Made by a program: the position numbers and the translations under genes
The notes under the pieces: generated by a model
Told to the model about the DNA's origin: nothing
Seen by the model: only the letters and a program-made list of their open reading frames with translations
Databases searched by the model: none
In this document: positions 25,310 through 35,649 of the stretch, piece after piece
How positions within the stretch are numbered: the stretch's first letter is position 1
Layout of the letters: the number at the start of each line of letters is the position of its first letter
DNA from: Bidens hawaiensis
Taxonomy: Eukaryota; Streptophyta; Magnoliopsida; Asterales; Asteraceae
Assembly (NCBI GenBank): GCA_021521415.1
Contig: JAIQDT010001947.1
Span: 186,001 to 250,000 of the forward strand
Direction: 5' to 3'
Length of the DNA: 64,000 bases

Positions 25310-26279
25310 ATATGTTCACATAAATACATAATATAAAGAAGTAATTGTAGAATTCATTGTATTTCACTTGTGTAGTCATGGGCTCAGCTTGAGGTACACC
25401 AAGAAAATTATCGCGAAGCTAGACAACTTTTTGAGGTAAAACATCGTTTTTTTTCCTCTTAAATTGTTGTTTTACACAAATCACATAATCTTTGTGATAC
25501 CGAATCAGAAAGCTGTGCAAGCTAGTCCAAAGAATAGATTTGCATGGCATGTATGGGGAGTTTTTGAAGCTAATGTTGGAAATGTTGATAAAGGAAGAAA
25601 ACTGTTAAAAATTGGCCACGCGTTAAACCCCAGAGATCCTGTTTTACTTCAATCACTCGGTTTGTTGGAATACAAACATTCAGCAGCCAATTTGGCCCGA
25701 GCATTGTTCAGAAGAGCTGCAGAGCTAGACCCAAGGCACCATCCCGTCTGGATTGTAAGAATATCATTTTTCATATTTTTTTTGAAAAAAAAAAATAGCT
25801 TTTTGTTTAATTAAGTGGTTTATTTATTAATTTAGGCTTGGGGTTGGATGGAGTGGAAGGAAGGAAATATAAAAGCAGCTAGAGAACTCTACCAAAAAGC
25901 ACTGGCAGTCAATTCAACAAGTGAAAGTGCTGCTAGATGTCTTCAGGTTTCACTTATTTTTCATATATATGTATACAGAAAATCAATATACATTCCGTAA
26001 ACTTTTTACTGTAAATTAAAGTTTCGAACTTTGTCTAAACTGCAGGTACTATTTTTTAAATGAACCGTCAACTCTTAAGTCGGTCAAAATAATCTCGTAT
26101 AAATGTTTTTTTGCAAATCAAGTTTGACCAATCTAAGAGTTAAACATTCTTTAAAATCATATAACATGTGCATTTTAGACAGATGTAGGGAATTTAATGA
26201 CTTTTTCGCGTATCTTTCACAAGCTGTAATATACAAAAATTAGGTCAACGAGAAACCTTTATAAAAAATCGTATATTTG

Positions 26280-26775
26280 TTTTTCATAGTATTAACTCTA
26301 TTTTTGATATCAAAATGTATTTAGATATATCTAATGTATTTGGGCTTGGGGTGTTTTGGAACAATGATTGGATAATTTCTTATTTTACATTAAAAAGTTT
26401 CTCAACCTAGTTTTCCTCTCAACTTGTAAAAAATACATGGAAAAAAGTCACTAAACTAATTTTGTAATATTAGTAAGAAATGAGATGGTAAAATTGTTTT
26501 TTTCAAAAATGTTAGAATGTCACTTTCTTACATTTTGACCGTTAACAAGTTTAAATTTTCAAATAGTTAGTGTGTACAAATTTAGGGATGTTAATTCAAA
26601 AATCACTAAGTGGAGTGACTTTAATATACTTAATCTAGGTTGAGGCATTTTTTTTAATAAAATAAGAAAGTATATTAGTTTTTCATGGTATTAACTCTGT
26701 TTTTTTAATGTAAAATGTGTTTAAATACATTTAGGCTTGGGGTGTTTTGGAACAAAGGTTGGGTAATTTATCAGC
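26280..26775 (+). repeat. Duplicated intron-exon border of HCF107 exon 7
   Basis: 26280-26370 and 26680-26770 share TATTAACTCT, GTATTTAGATA-like sequence and GCTTGGGGTGTTTTGGAACAA. Only the second copy continues into an open exon 7; the first copy has TTTGGG instead of TTTAGG, so lacks the acceptor, and drifts into noncoding sequence. It is a partial decoy exon 400 bp upstream. Confidence 0.8.
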
Positions 26776-27454
26776 TGCTAGAAGACTATTTAGATCATCA
26801 CTCAACATAAACTCCCAAAGCTATGTAACATGGATGACATGGGCAAATCTTGAGGAAGATGAAGGAAACTCGATACGCGCAGAAGAAATCAGAAACCTAT
26901 ATTTTCAACAGGTATTTCACATTCCAATAAAAACAATATATATATATATATATAAAACCTGTAATAATTCTAATTATTAATTGGCTGCAACAGCGTACAG
27001 AAGTCGTTGATGACGGTTCATGGATGACAGGAGTGTTTGACATGATAGATCCCCCCATTGATAGCCTTAAGAAACTACTAAACATTAATCAAAATCCACG
27101 CGATTCAACAAGTGAAGAGGGATCGGATCGTGTTGATGAAAGTAATGCAGAAAGTGGAACCGGGTTTGATTTAGATGGTTTTATCAGTGAGAAACTCTCT
27201 CTTGATGCATCAAAACTAGATATTGATTTAGTATCAAAATCTAGTGATTTGGTGCGCACGTCACCTAGAAAGATTTGGCGACCAAGTAAGAAAACAGCGT
27301 CGGTATAAACAACCATCAAACAGCATGTCACATTATTTGGTCTCAACATGTAGGTAGTAATTAATACATTGAAAGCAAATCAAAACACAAGGTGCTCACA
27401 TAGTCACACATAATACATGATTGTTCATTGTAATTATACTGAATGCTTTGGTCA

Positions 27455-28019
27455 TCATTTAGCGGTTTTGGAATCAATATGTTTGGTGGCTGGGTAGACA
27501 TATATCCCAATGGCGTACAGACGTTTGTCTTTGACGCTTCCATGAAATCCTGAGAAACAATCTCTATGTCCAAAGTCATAGTTGAACATTTTATAAGCGG
27601 ATGCAGGAATAGATCCGTCGGTACTGTGGGTTCCTCCAAAAGGTCCAAACTTACGTTTGTTGGTAGTAAATGATAAAAAAGCTAATCCGTTGTCATTAAA
27701 CTCACCACCCACTGAAGTTAAAAACTCTGATGGGTAATTAAAGGTCACCTGCAAATTTTTATATGAAAAATGACTACCTAAGTCTCGTATAAACGTACAT
27801 ATCGAGTAAAATGGTAATACTTACCACATCAAATTTCAGACCGTTTGGTTCTCCATAGACGTTTGTATGCTTAACTTCATCCCGGCGCGTTACATATACA
27901 AATTGGATCGAATTGATCAGCGCTTCTTGATGTGAAATTAGAATATGCATAATCCCAGAATTCCCACGCTTGTCCCAGATTGTTCCTTCCATTACGTTTT
28001 GACCCAATTTCGACGACAT
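27455..28019 (-). CDS. Single-domain jacalin-related lectin
   Basis: Two coding exons, 28019-27825 and 27748-27455, give 162 residues, the size of a cytosolic mannose-type jacalin lectin such as heltuba. The start MSSKLGQNVMEGTIWDKRG matches the family N-terminus; then IQFVY, FNYPSEFLTSVGGEF, TTNKRKFGPFGG and FSGFHGSV follow the beta-prism pattern. There is no signal peptide or second domain. The C-terminal ligand loop reads KDKRLYAIGIYV: a Tyr stands where sugar-binding members have the Asp of a GxxxLDAIG-like motif, so carbohydrate binding may be lost or changed. It converges on HCF107, 146 bp between stop codons. Confidence 0.9.
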
Positions 28020-28645
28020 ATTCAACCCTACCACCACACAAAAAAACAGAAATATGCTCTAAGTTTCATTTTCAATATCAGAAAACAAAATTTTGCCTAC
28101 CTGAAAATCTGTTATATTAGTTTCTATAATAGGCTCAATAAGTAACATATAACTAAGGTGTGCTCTTGAAGTCACATGCTATTAATTGTTTTGTAAAGAT
28201 TAATGCATAAAAAAACAAAACAAAACAAAACCCAGATTTATGCATAATTGTGTGGAAAATCAGCATCTGTTAAATCTGATTCACATGATAAGCTGCAGAA
28301 AGTTATTAAAAAAACATACTGACAATTCAGTAAACTGTAAACTGTCCGTACGGAAGTTAATTATTTAGATCTATATTTGATATGATTTTCGGAATGTTAC
28401 AATTCAGTAATTTAAATACTGAGAAATTTCGCAGGGGTTAAATCAGTTGTTGATAATTGATCTGCATTTGACTTAAAATACTTTTGTTACTTACAATTTT
28501 CAACTGAACATAGCAAGTTTAAGGAAAGAAAAACAACTTACAAATTAAGGCGGATGGATGACTGAGCAGCAAAGTAAGAGGCGGAGGTTGAGAGTAAAGG
28601 CAGCAGCTGCTTTTGCTTTATTAATGTTAATGTTTATATATATGT
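28020..28645 (-). promoter_or_regulatory. Lectin gene leader, 5' UTR intron and TATA box
   Basis: On the minus strand a TATATATAAA box lies at 28642-28633, then a leader, a donor AATTT-GTAAGTTG near 28546 and an acceptor GTGGTAG-GGTTGAAT at 28028, eight bases before the start codon. A spliced leader and a transcription start near 28610 are inferred. Confidence 0.6.
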
Positions 28646-28943
28646 GCAAGTAAGTTCCTAACAGTCACCCGAATGTCCACCGACACTCCGACAGTATTGG
28701 GCCTGTATCCTCAATCCTAGAATCATTTAATGGAAGTCAATAGTTTACTCATAACTCATACTTCTGTCTTTATTTGGACTTCTTTCCTTTTCAAACATCG
28801 CATTAGTCGAATAAGCCTTCTTGACACGGGTAACTGTTTATATTGTTTTTGACGTTCCAGTCTTAACTCATCCAATAACACCATAAAAAAGGAAACTCAT
28901 AATTGTGGCAAAACTCCCTTGAGCTAGGTTTCGAACCTGATAT
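28646..28943. other. Intergenic sequence upstream of the lectin gene
   Basis: No gene seen. The segment at 28905-28935 contains GGTTTCGAACC, a box B-like palindrome typical of a tRNA-derived SINE remnant. Confidence 0.3.
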
Positions 28944-29653
28944 CAGGGTCGTCTCCGAGAATTTTAAAACATCGGTCGAGCTGAAATAAAAAGGCCCGTA
29001 GGCCCTAACGCCCTAACGGGTAACGGAATATATATGCTAATTTTTTTTAAACGATATTAATGTTAAAACAATAAAAATATCAAACATATAGTAATTTAAA
29101 CCAAATCTAATAATAGCTAACCGCTAACTGATGATTCGTAAAACTCTCCTAGCATTCATGACAACAAAAACAAATTGTTTGATCACTACTTCGCAATTTA
29201 TATTATCCAAATATCCAATTGTTCGACCGGATAGCAGAATAACCATAAAATAGAATAATCAAATAGTTATAACTTAAAATCATACCGATTGCTTGGTGGT
29301 ACCGATTGCTAGAGATGTTGGTGACTGGCGGTGGGGACTAAAGAAGGAGGGTTGGAACTTGGAAGGAGGAATGAGAACAATAAAGTGTCGCCATATGCCT
29401 TATTTTGATGAGCATTTTATTTAATTGATTATTAATTTTATTATTATTATTGATTTTGTCATTTTGGTTGAGCCCAATAACTTAAATTTTAACCATTTGT
29501 TGTAGAATAAAAAATTGTTTGGGCCCAATAATTTTAAGAGTGATCAAAATCCATTTATAATACATAAGAATTATTTTTCGAAATACATATAAAAATATAA
29601 AATTTTTGGCCCCGGACGAAGGTGCGGCTCGCACACCTTCAAAGTCGGGCCTG
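28944..29653. mobile_element. Non-autonomous hAT element
   Basis: Begins CAGGGTCGTCTCCGAG and ends AAAGTCGGGCCTG. Flanks CCTGATAT (28936-28943) and CCTGAGAT (29654-29661) fit an 8-bp duplication with mismatches. GGCCCGTAGGCCC and AATTTTTGGCCCC near the ends are common in plant hAT elements. No intact ORF. Confidence 0.55.
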
Positions 29654-30425
29654 CCTGAGATCATAAGATCTTAAGCCTTAGCCAGCAACCCCATACCATT
29701 AGATCAGAAGACAAACTGCACTTTTCATATTTCTAACTAGCATATAAAAAAGAGTGATGCAAAATTATACCATCTTAAAGTCTTCACATGCTATAAAGTT
29801 ATGTTGTCTGAATAACTTTTTAACTTTTAAAAACTATAAATTTGTCTTCGTTTAATACCTTATAACTGGGGTGTACATGGTTCGTTTTACATTCTTATAA
29901 AATCCTTAGAATTAAAAAAAATAAAAAATAAAAAAAATCTATAATTTCTGTCCAGTTTATTCGGTTTTTACAAAAACATAAAACCATACCTTTGGATTTT
30001 GTTTAGTTCGGTTTTGTCGGTCTTATGCACACCCCTATCTTATATGGATAAACATTTTCGCCATATTATACAAGCAGAAGCAGTAGGGTCATAAGGTTCG
30101 TATGGTGTATTAGTGGTGTATGAATAACATATTAGTGGTATGTATCGCTCTCATCATAAGTAAATAAGTAATTATGGTTGCTATTTGTGGGCAAATGTTA
30201 GGGATGTTTAATGAGCGCACAAAGCCAAGCTTGCCTATGCTCGAGCTAAACTTGTTTACAAAAAAAAGGCCACCTTGACTCGAGTCATTTATAAACTAAT
30301 CAATTTAAACTAATCAATTTTGAACGAGACACAAGCTTTCTGAATATTATATCATATCAAATTTAGTCATAATACAGGGTAGCTTATGTAAATATCTACG
30401 TTTATATACCCTTTGTAAAAACCTA
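29654..30425. other. Intergenic sequence with a small MITE-like element
   Basis: 29867-30036 begins TGGGGTGTACATGG and ends ATGCACACCCCTA, with CGGTTTT-type subterminal repeats as in hAT MITEs, but the flanks (CCTTATAA and TCTTATAT) are only a weak duplication. The remainder is unassigned. Confidence 0.35.
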
Positions 30426-31197
30426 TCTATAATATATATAAACGAAAACATAAAAATCATATGTGTCGCGATGTGGTCGCTCCCCCTTTTTTTGAAGTCA
30501 CCGGATTTGCTTGATTTTTAAATGGAGGCTTCTCATGCATTTGACCCGAATTCATGGGTATGGGTCTACCAAACCCAGATATTCCTTAAACGGGTTATAA
30601 CATCTCATTAAATAACAAATTATTCTCACCAAATTATAGATGTAAAAATCCTATAAAATAGGATATACTAAAAATTAATATATTATTTATTTTAAAAAAG
30701 ATATATATATTATTTAAATTAAAAAACAATTTTATAGTAAAAAAAAAATAAACGGGTCTTGGGTCTCATAAAAACCATATAGCTTTTAAACCGAGTTATA
30801 ACATCTCATTTATTTGTGAAACAATTTATCATCAAACCATAAGTATATTATTAATATTCATACAATAAAAAAAATATAAATTAAAAAAAATAAATATTAG
30901 AACAAACAATATAAAACGTCTGATCAAACCATAATTATATTATTAGCTATCATAAATATTATTTATAATTAAAAAAACCAACTTTATAGTAAAAAAAATA
31001 AACGGGTCTTAGGTCTCATCAAAACCATATAGCTTTTAAACCGGGTTATAACATCTCATTTATTTATGAAACAATTTATCATCAAACCATAAGTATATTA
31101 TTAACTTTCATACAAAAAAAAATATAAATTTAAAAAATAAATAAATATTAAAACAAACAATATAAAACACCCCCGTAATACGGGGGACAAAAACTAA
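30426..31197 (+). mobile_element. Non-autonomous Helitron, complete
   Basis: Begins TCTATAATATATATAAACG after an A and ends with hairpin CCCCCGTAATACGGGGG, short spacer and CTAA before a T, the standard Helitron termini with no duplication. 772 bp, no Rep/helicase. The middle has two copies of a block with AAACGGGTCTT and GGGTTATAACATCTCATTTA (about 30748-30850 and 31000-31105). Confidence 0.85.
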
Positions 31198-31690
31198 TTC
31201 AATATATACAACTAATACAATCACATTCAAACATTCTTTTGTGTAGTGAGTTGGTACCAAACCAAATCCTTGCCTCTACTCTCACATCAGCAAACAAAGC
31301 TGATTAATCAGAATACATACAAGCATCGACGATCACTGACGGTCACCATCAGCGTGTCCTCATAGCCGTTAATCAACAAACATAGCTGTTTCCTCACTGT
31401 ATGATCGATCGAGGCTACTTTTGTGTTTTTCCGTCAATTTTCCGAATTTTCTGTTTTCTAAACCAATAGTTTGAAAATCTTTAAAATGATAGAAGATGAT
31501 TCATTATTATAATACATATATACTTAAATAGATATTAAAAAATTAAAAAGAAATACAAACCGGACCGAACAAAAAAAAAAGGAGCTTCAACGATCGACAA
31601 AACGCTGAAACTGTGACGAAGGTCTTTTAAACTACTTATTAACAATTTCATCCGAAACACGAAGAAGCATTTGACCATGGGGTGAGTGAG
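31198..31690. other. Region 3' of the CAMTA-like gene
   Basis: Should contain its 3' UTR. No other feature recognised. Confidence 0.4.
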
Positions 31691-34375
31691 TCAATCATTT
31701 AAACCCAAGTCGAAATTGGGCAGCTGAAGCTTTGGAATTTTGAAATCGTGAACAGGCGAGGACTCAATGAGGTTACTAGTTATCGTATTCATTTCATCAT
31801 TAAAATCATTACCATTTGTTAAACGGGGGCGTGTTACCATACTCTTAAGCAGGCCACCGATGGAGCGAAATGGGTGAGTGACTCCATCTTTCAGTTTTAA
31901 AATGATTGAAACCTCTGATATCTGCCAAGTGGCTGTCAGCACGATCAGGAACGAAAGAAGGTAGTGCGTTATTACATTCTGCCTACTCACTTTCTTAAGC
32001 TCTTCTTCTACTATCCTTAACCGATCTTCTTCACTATCTTGTTCTGATCTTGATAATTCACCATCGGGTGGTTTATCATGATACTCAAACTGACTACAAG
32101 CCTGTCGGCTGCCGGATGTGATAGAAAGAGTAACATTTCCGGATGGATGAGGTGGCGCGTAGCAGCAGATTACTCCCTCTTGAATAATCTCGACAGGGAC
32201 TTGAGTGTCTCCGAACTTGCAAATCCATTCACTATTTGATAGATCACATGTAAATGTCCCAATTACCAGTACCTGCAATAATTACGAATATTCAGCTCCG
32301 TGCTTATTATTATAGAAAACAAGTGAAGTGTGTGGATTTATTTAGGTGTGCGCATTAACCGAACCAAAATTAACCGATGACCGAATAAACCAAAAAGTGG
32401 TTCTCGGTTTTTTTGGTACCCTCGGTTAGCCGAATGGAACCTAAATATTTTCATATATTTCTGGATTTTATATCTCCACTTCATGTATTTCATGTTTTTT
32501 TCCCACCATTTCATGTATTTATACATGAAATTTGATGTATTTCAGCATCCATTTCATGTATTTCTAAGTAAATAATTTTAGCCCAAATTTGATTTTTGGT
32601 TATTAACTGAACCGGACTGAATAAACTGAACGGATTAACCGAAAACCGATTGGTTAATTTGGTTGAGGCTATTAACCGAACCGAACCAAAATTAATTGAT
32701 AACCGAATAAACCAAAAAGTGGTTATCGGTTATTTTTTGCCTCGGTCAACTAAACCGAAACATTAATATTCTCATATATTTCTGGATTTTATATCTCCAT
32801 ATTATGTATTTCATGTTTAATACCACCATTTTTATAAATTTACACCACCATGTCGTGTATTTATATATCAATTTCATGTATTTGTACATTCATTTGATTT
32901 ATTTAGGCATCCATTTCATGTATTTCTAAGTTAATAATTTTGGTCCAAATTTGATTTTGGTTATTAACCGAACCGAACTGAATAAACCGAACGGATTAAC
33001 CGAAAACCGATTGGTTAATTTGGTTGAGGCTATTAACCGAACCGAACCGAACCATGCACACCCCTAGATTTATTTACCTTTGTAGGCCGAGATGCATAAC
33101 CCCACCGAGGTGATATTTCCCGAATACTAAATTTCCGCTCTTGATCAAACAATGTGGATGCAGAATAGTGCTCGCTTTCTGGCTGCACTTCCTGTTGAAC
33201 AAATTACTCACATATTTGAAATAACAACTTTGATTTAACATTTGTGGTTATAATAATAATAACAATAATAAGACATACATACTCTGTAATGAACAAGAAC
33301 AATATGCTCCATAGCCCTGCCACCAACAAATCAACTGATTAATATGTAACCTGTAAGACATTCCAATAAAAAAACGTACTTACGAATCTAACGTCCAGTA
33401 AGTACGCCTCTGGAAATTCGGATTGTCCTCACCGTGTGCATAGTAACAATTTAAAGCATCAACATTTCCAATCTACCCACATATTCATTCTCATAAGATC
33501 ACTGCATTATTATATAAATTTTCACCAAAACCCAAACGATAAAAGCGAACCTTTAAACGTTCGGCGACATTCTTAGTGTGCCAAGTATGACCATCTTTAA
33601 GGAAAAAACGAAGAACCCTTTTGTTAAAAAGAAACAAAGAACCACCTGTAAGTAATTAAATAGCAATCAGAAATCATACACATTATCATTAAGAAATGAA
33701 ACAAATAATAAAGACTAAGGCTGTAAACGAACTGAATGAACACGAACAAGTTCTTTTGTTAAGGAAAAAATTGTGTTCACGAACGCTTACCGAACGAAGG
33801 AAACGAATGTGTTCACGAACACAAATAAAATCGGTGGAGCCTAGAGATTGAGATCGATGTGAATGATGAGAAAGAAATGTGAACAATGCAAAAACGAAGT
33901 GAGAATATGATTTCTTATTTTATGTTAGCGGTAACAAATTAAGAAATATAAAATATTTAGATAAAATAAATAAATGTACAAAAAACTTTATGAACATCAT
34001 ATATTAATGAACATGAGCGAACGTTCATGAACATAACTGGACGAAAGAGGGCTTTGTTCATGTTCATTTGCTTTAACTCGCTGAACGGTTCACGAACTGT
34101 TCGCTGAACGTTTGGTTCGTTTACGGGCCTAATAAAGAGAGAAGGGTGACTAACTGGGTGGTTTTTGAGGTGGGTGATGAATAAGGTGTGCATCATCATA
34201 ATTCTCAAGTATAAAAAGCACTTCTTCTGGGGTTAACCACCTATATTCAGCTTCTTGAATCAGATCATTGATGTTATAATCTGGGTGTCAAAACAAAACA
34301 CACCAATTTCAGATAATGAATGAATAATACATAACCAAAGAAAAATTAAAATCACACCACACCTGACATCATCAT
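31691..34375 (-). CDS. Short CAMTA-like protein: CG-1 and TIG domains plus hydrophobic C-terminal segment
   Basis: Exons 34375-34363, 34280-34155, 33645-33551, 33472-33384, 33316-33283, 33191-33078 and 32272-31691 join in frame to 350 residues. Residues about 10-121 are a CG-1 DNA-binding domain (RWLTPEEVLFIL, SLFLFNKRVLRFFLKDGHTW, NCYYAHGEDNPNFQRRTYW, HIVLVHYR). Residues about 146-235 are a TIG domain (SPRWGYASRPTKVLVIGTF, WICKFG, APPHPSGNV). Ordinary CAMTAs exceed 850 residues and continue with ankyrin repeats and IQ motifs; none is present. Instead an acidic/basic stretch (SEEDRLRIVEEELKKV) and a hydrophobic run HYLLSFLIVLTATWQI (260-275) precede a hydrophilic tail. In CG-1 the basic loop after HTW (usually Lys-rich, then DG and TV) is about six residues shorter. 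The first exon codes only four amino acids plus one base, so the start is less certain. A truncated CAMTA pseudogene is possible, but every exon is open. Confidence 0.85.
32343..33066. mobile_element. hAT-type MITE in CAMTA-like intron 6
   Basis: Starts TAGGTGTGCGCATTAACCG and ends CATGCACACCCCTA with perfect 8-bp duplication GATTTATT (32335-32342, 33067-33074). It consists of two head-to-tail copies of one ~330-bp unit (each with GAATAAACCAAAAAGTGG and TTTCTGGATTTTATATCTCC). The insertion lies three bases from the donor of exon 6. Confidence 0.87.
33716..34131. mobile_element. hAT-type MITE in CAMTA-like intron 2
   Basis: Starts TAAGGCTGTAAACGAAC and ends GTTCGTTTACGGGCCTA; flanks ATAAAGAC (33708-33715) and ATAAAGAG (34132-34139) give an 8-bp duplication with one mismatch. 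Same family as 24735-25309. Confidence 0.82.
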
Positions 34376-34646
34376 TCGTGTGTGTATAATATTATATATA
34401 ATGTTCAAACACAAAGGTAATTAATTTACAGGATTTAGGGTTTGAAATTGGCAGAGAAATGGGTTGACGCGGTGGGTGATTATTAATTTAATATTACACA
34501 AATAATAGTGGGAAAAGAGTGACCCACAACACTAGTTGATAAAAATAATTGATTTTGTCTTTTGTGTATGTAACAAATAGAAGAGGGATGTAAAATGTAA
34601 TTGTTAAATAGTACAGGGGGTTATTGTGAACAAGTCTATTGATATC
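34376..34646 (-). promoter_or_regulatory. Upstream region of the CAMTA-like gene
   Basis: AT-rich, with TATATTATAC-type words on the minus strand about 25-35 bases before the ATG, which could be a TATA region with a very short leader. Nothing else seen. Confidence 0.3.
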
Positions 34647-34731
34647 TAGAGGTGCACAAAAGAACCGGACCTGACCCGGAACCCAATACTCAGTTTGGGT
34701 TATTTCATACCCGAAAAATCCTACCCGGTTC

Positions 34732-35320
34732 TAGGGCCGTCTAAAATGCTCGTCGCTCGTTTGTTGTTCGTTCGAAAAATTCCCGTTCAATTTCGGCTCG
34801 GTTTGGAAGTGAGCCGTTCGGTTCGGTTTAAAAACAACCCAAGAACGAGCAAAGACTCGCTCGGTTTGGTTCGGTTCGTTTTGCTCGAATTATTTTTTAT
34901 TTATATGTTATATATATAAACTTTATGAATATACATAAAAGTATACTATTTTTAAAAATTTTTAAAATTTCAGTCTTTTATGTTGAATTCAAAGTTCAAA
35001 AATAAACCATAGCCGCTCGTTTTATATTTGTTTTGTTGTTAACTTTGAGTTTTATACATTTTAAAGGTGGAACTTTAGACAATTTAGAGTTTAAAATCTT
35101 GATTAATGATATTTTGAAGTTTTGGAAATTTAAAATTGGAAACTTTGTACGAAATCAAGCAAAACCAAGCCGAACCAAGCCGTTCGGTTTCAAACTGAAC
35201 CAAGTTCAAGCATAAAGATATCGCTCGTTTCTTTAAATTCAATCCACTCGGTTCGGCTCGCTTTCAAACCAAACCAAGTATGAGCATGTTCGCGTTCGGT
35301 TCGGTTCGTGAACAGCCCTA
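34732..35320. mobile_element. hAT-type MITE nested in the hAT transposon
   Basis: Starts TAGGGCCGTCTAAAATGC and ends GTTCGTGAACAGCCCTA. Perfect 8-bp duplication CCCGGTTC (34724-34731, 35321-35328). Carries GTTCGGTTCGG repeats near both ends. Confidence 0.87.
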
Positions 35321-35649
35321 CCCGGTTCTCCCATTTCTCTAAAAAATCGGTTCCTACACGTTTCCGGTTCCTACCCGAAAAAACCGGTTCCACTGTGTTT
35401 TAGCATTAAATGAGCTACAACCTTTGAAAACTAGTCTTTGGAACCGGTTCCAACGGTAACATAGCCGTTTTAGGACCGTTGGAACCGGTTTTTGAGGTCC
35501 AAAAACTATATAACATGTTTTTGGATCAACTGCTTTACCGCCCAAGTCAAAAACGCCAAAAAAAACTTCTTGGTTTGCACTCATTTTACAATCCTAACTT
35601 ATCTACACCTCCATTTTTTTCACTTCCACCACCACCACCACTTGTTATT

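Larger units (their letters stand above)
22897..27308 (+). pseudogene. HCF107: HCF107 (chloroplast HAT-repeat RNA-binding protein), apparently inactivated
   Basis: HCF107 is a half-a-TPR protein that binds and stabilises psbH-containing chloroplast RNA and supports psbB expression. Exons: 22897-23368, 24158-24301, 24396-24701, 25376-25435, 25509-25754, 25836-25946, 26736-26911, 26994-27308, all with GT-AG borders. The HAT array is almost intact (CWAVLENKMGNIRKARQLFD, RFAWHVWGVFEANVGNVDKG, WMTWANLEEDEGN). Three lesions are seen: the N-terminal frame from the ATG at 22897 meets TGA at 23038-23040 while the conserved protein is in another frame; a one-base loss near 23312, after NLDLAL, shifts frame again; and TAA at 24648-24650 replaces the Tyr codon expected in QARYLF. 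Exons 4-8 are open. A functional copy may exist elsewhere; sequencing error is the alternative. Confidence 0.88.
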
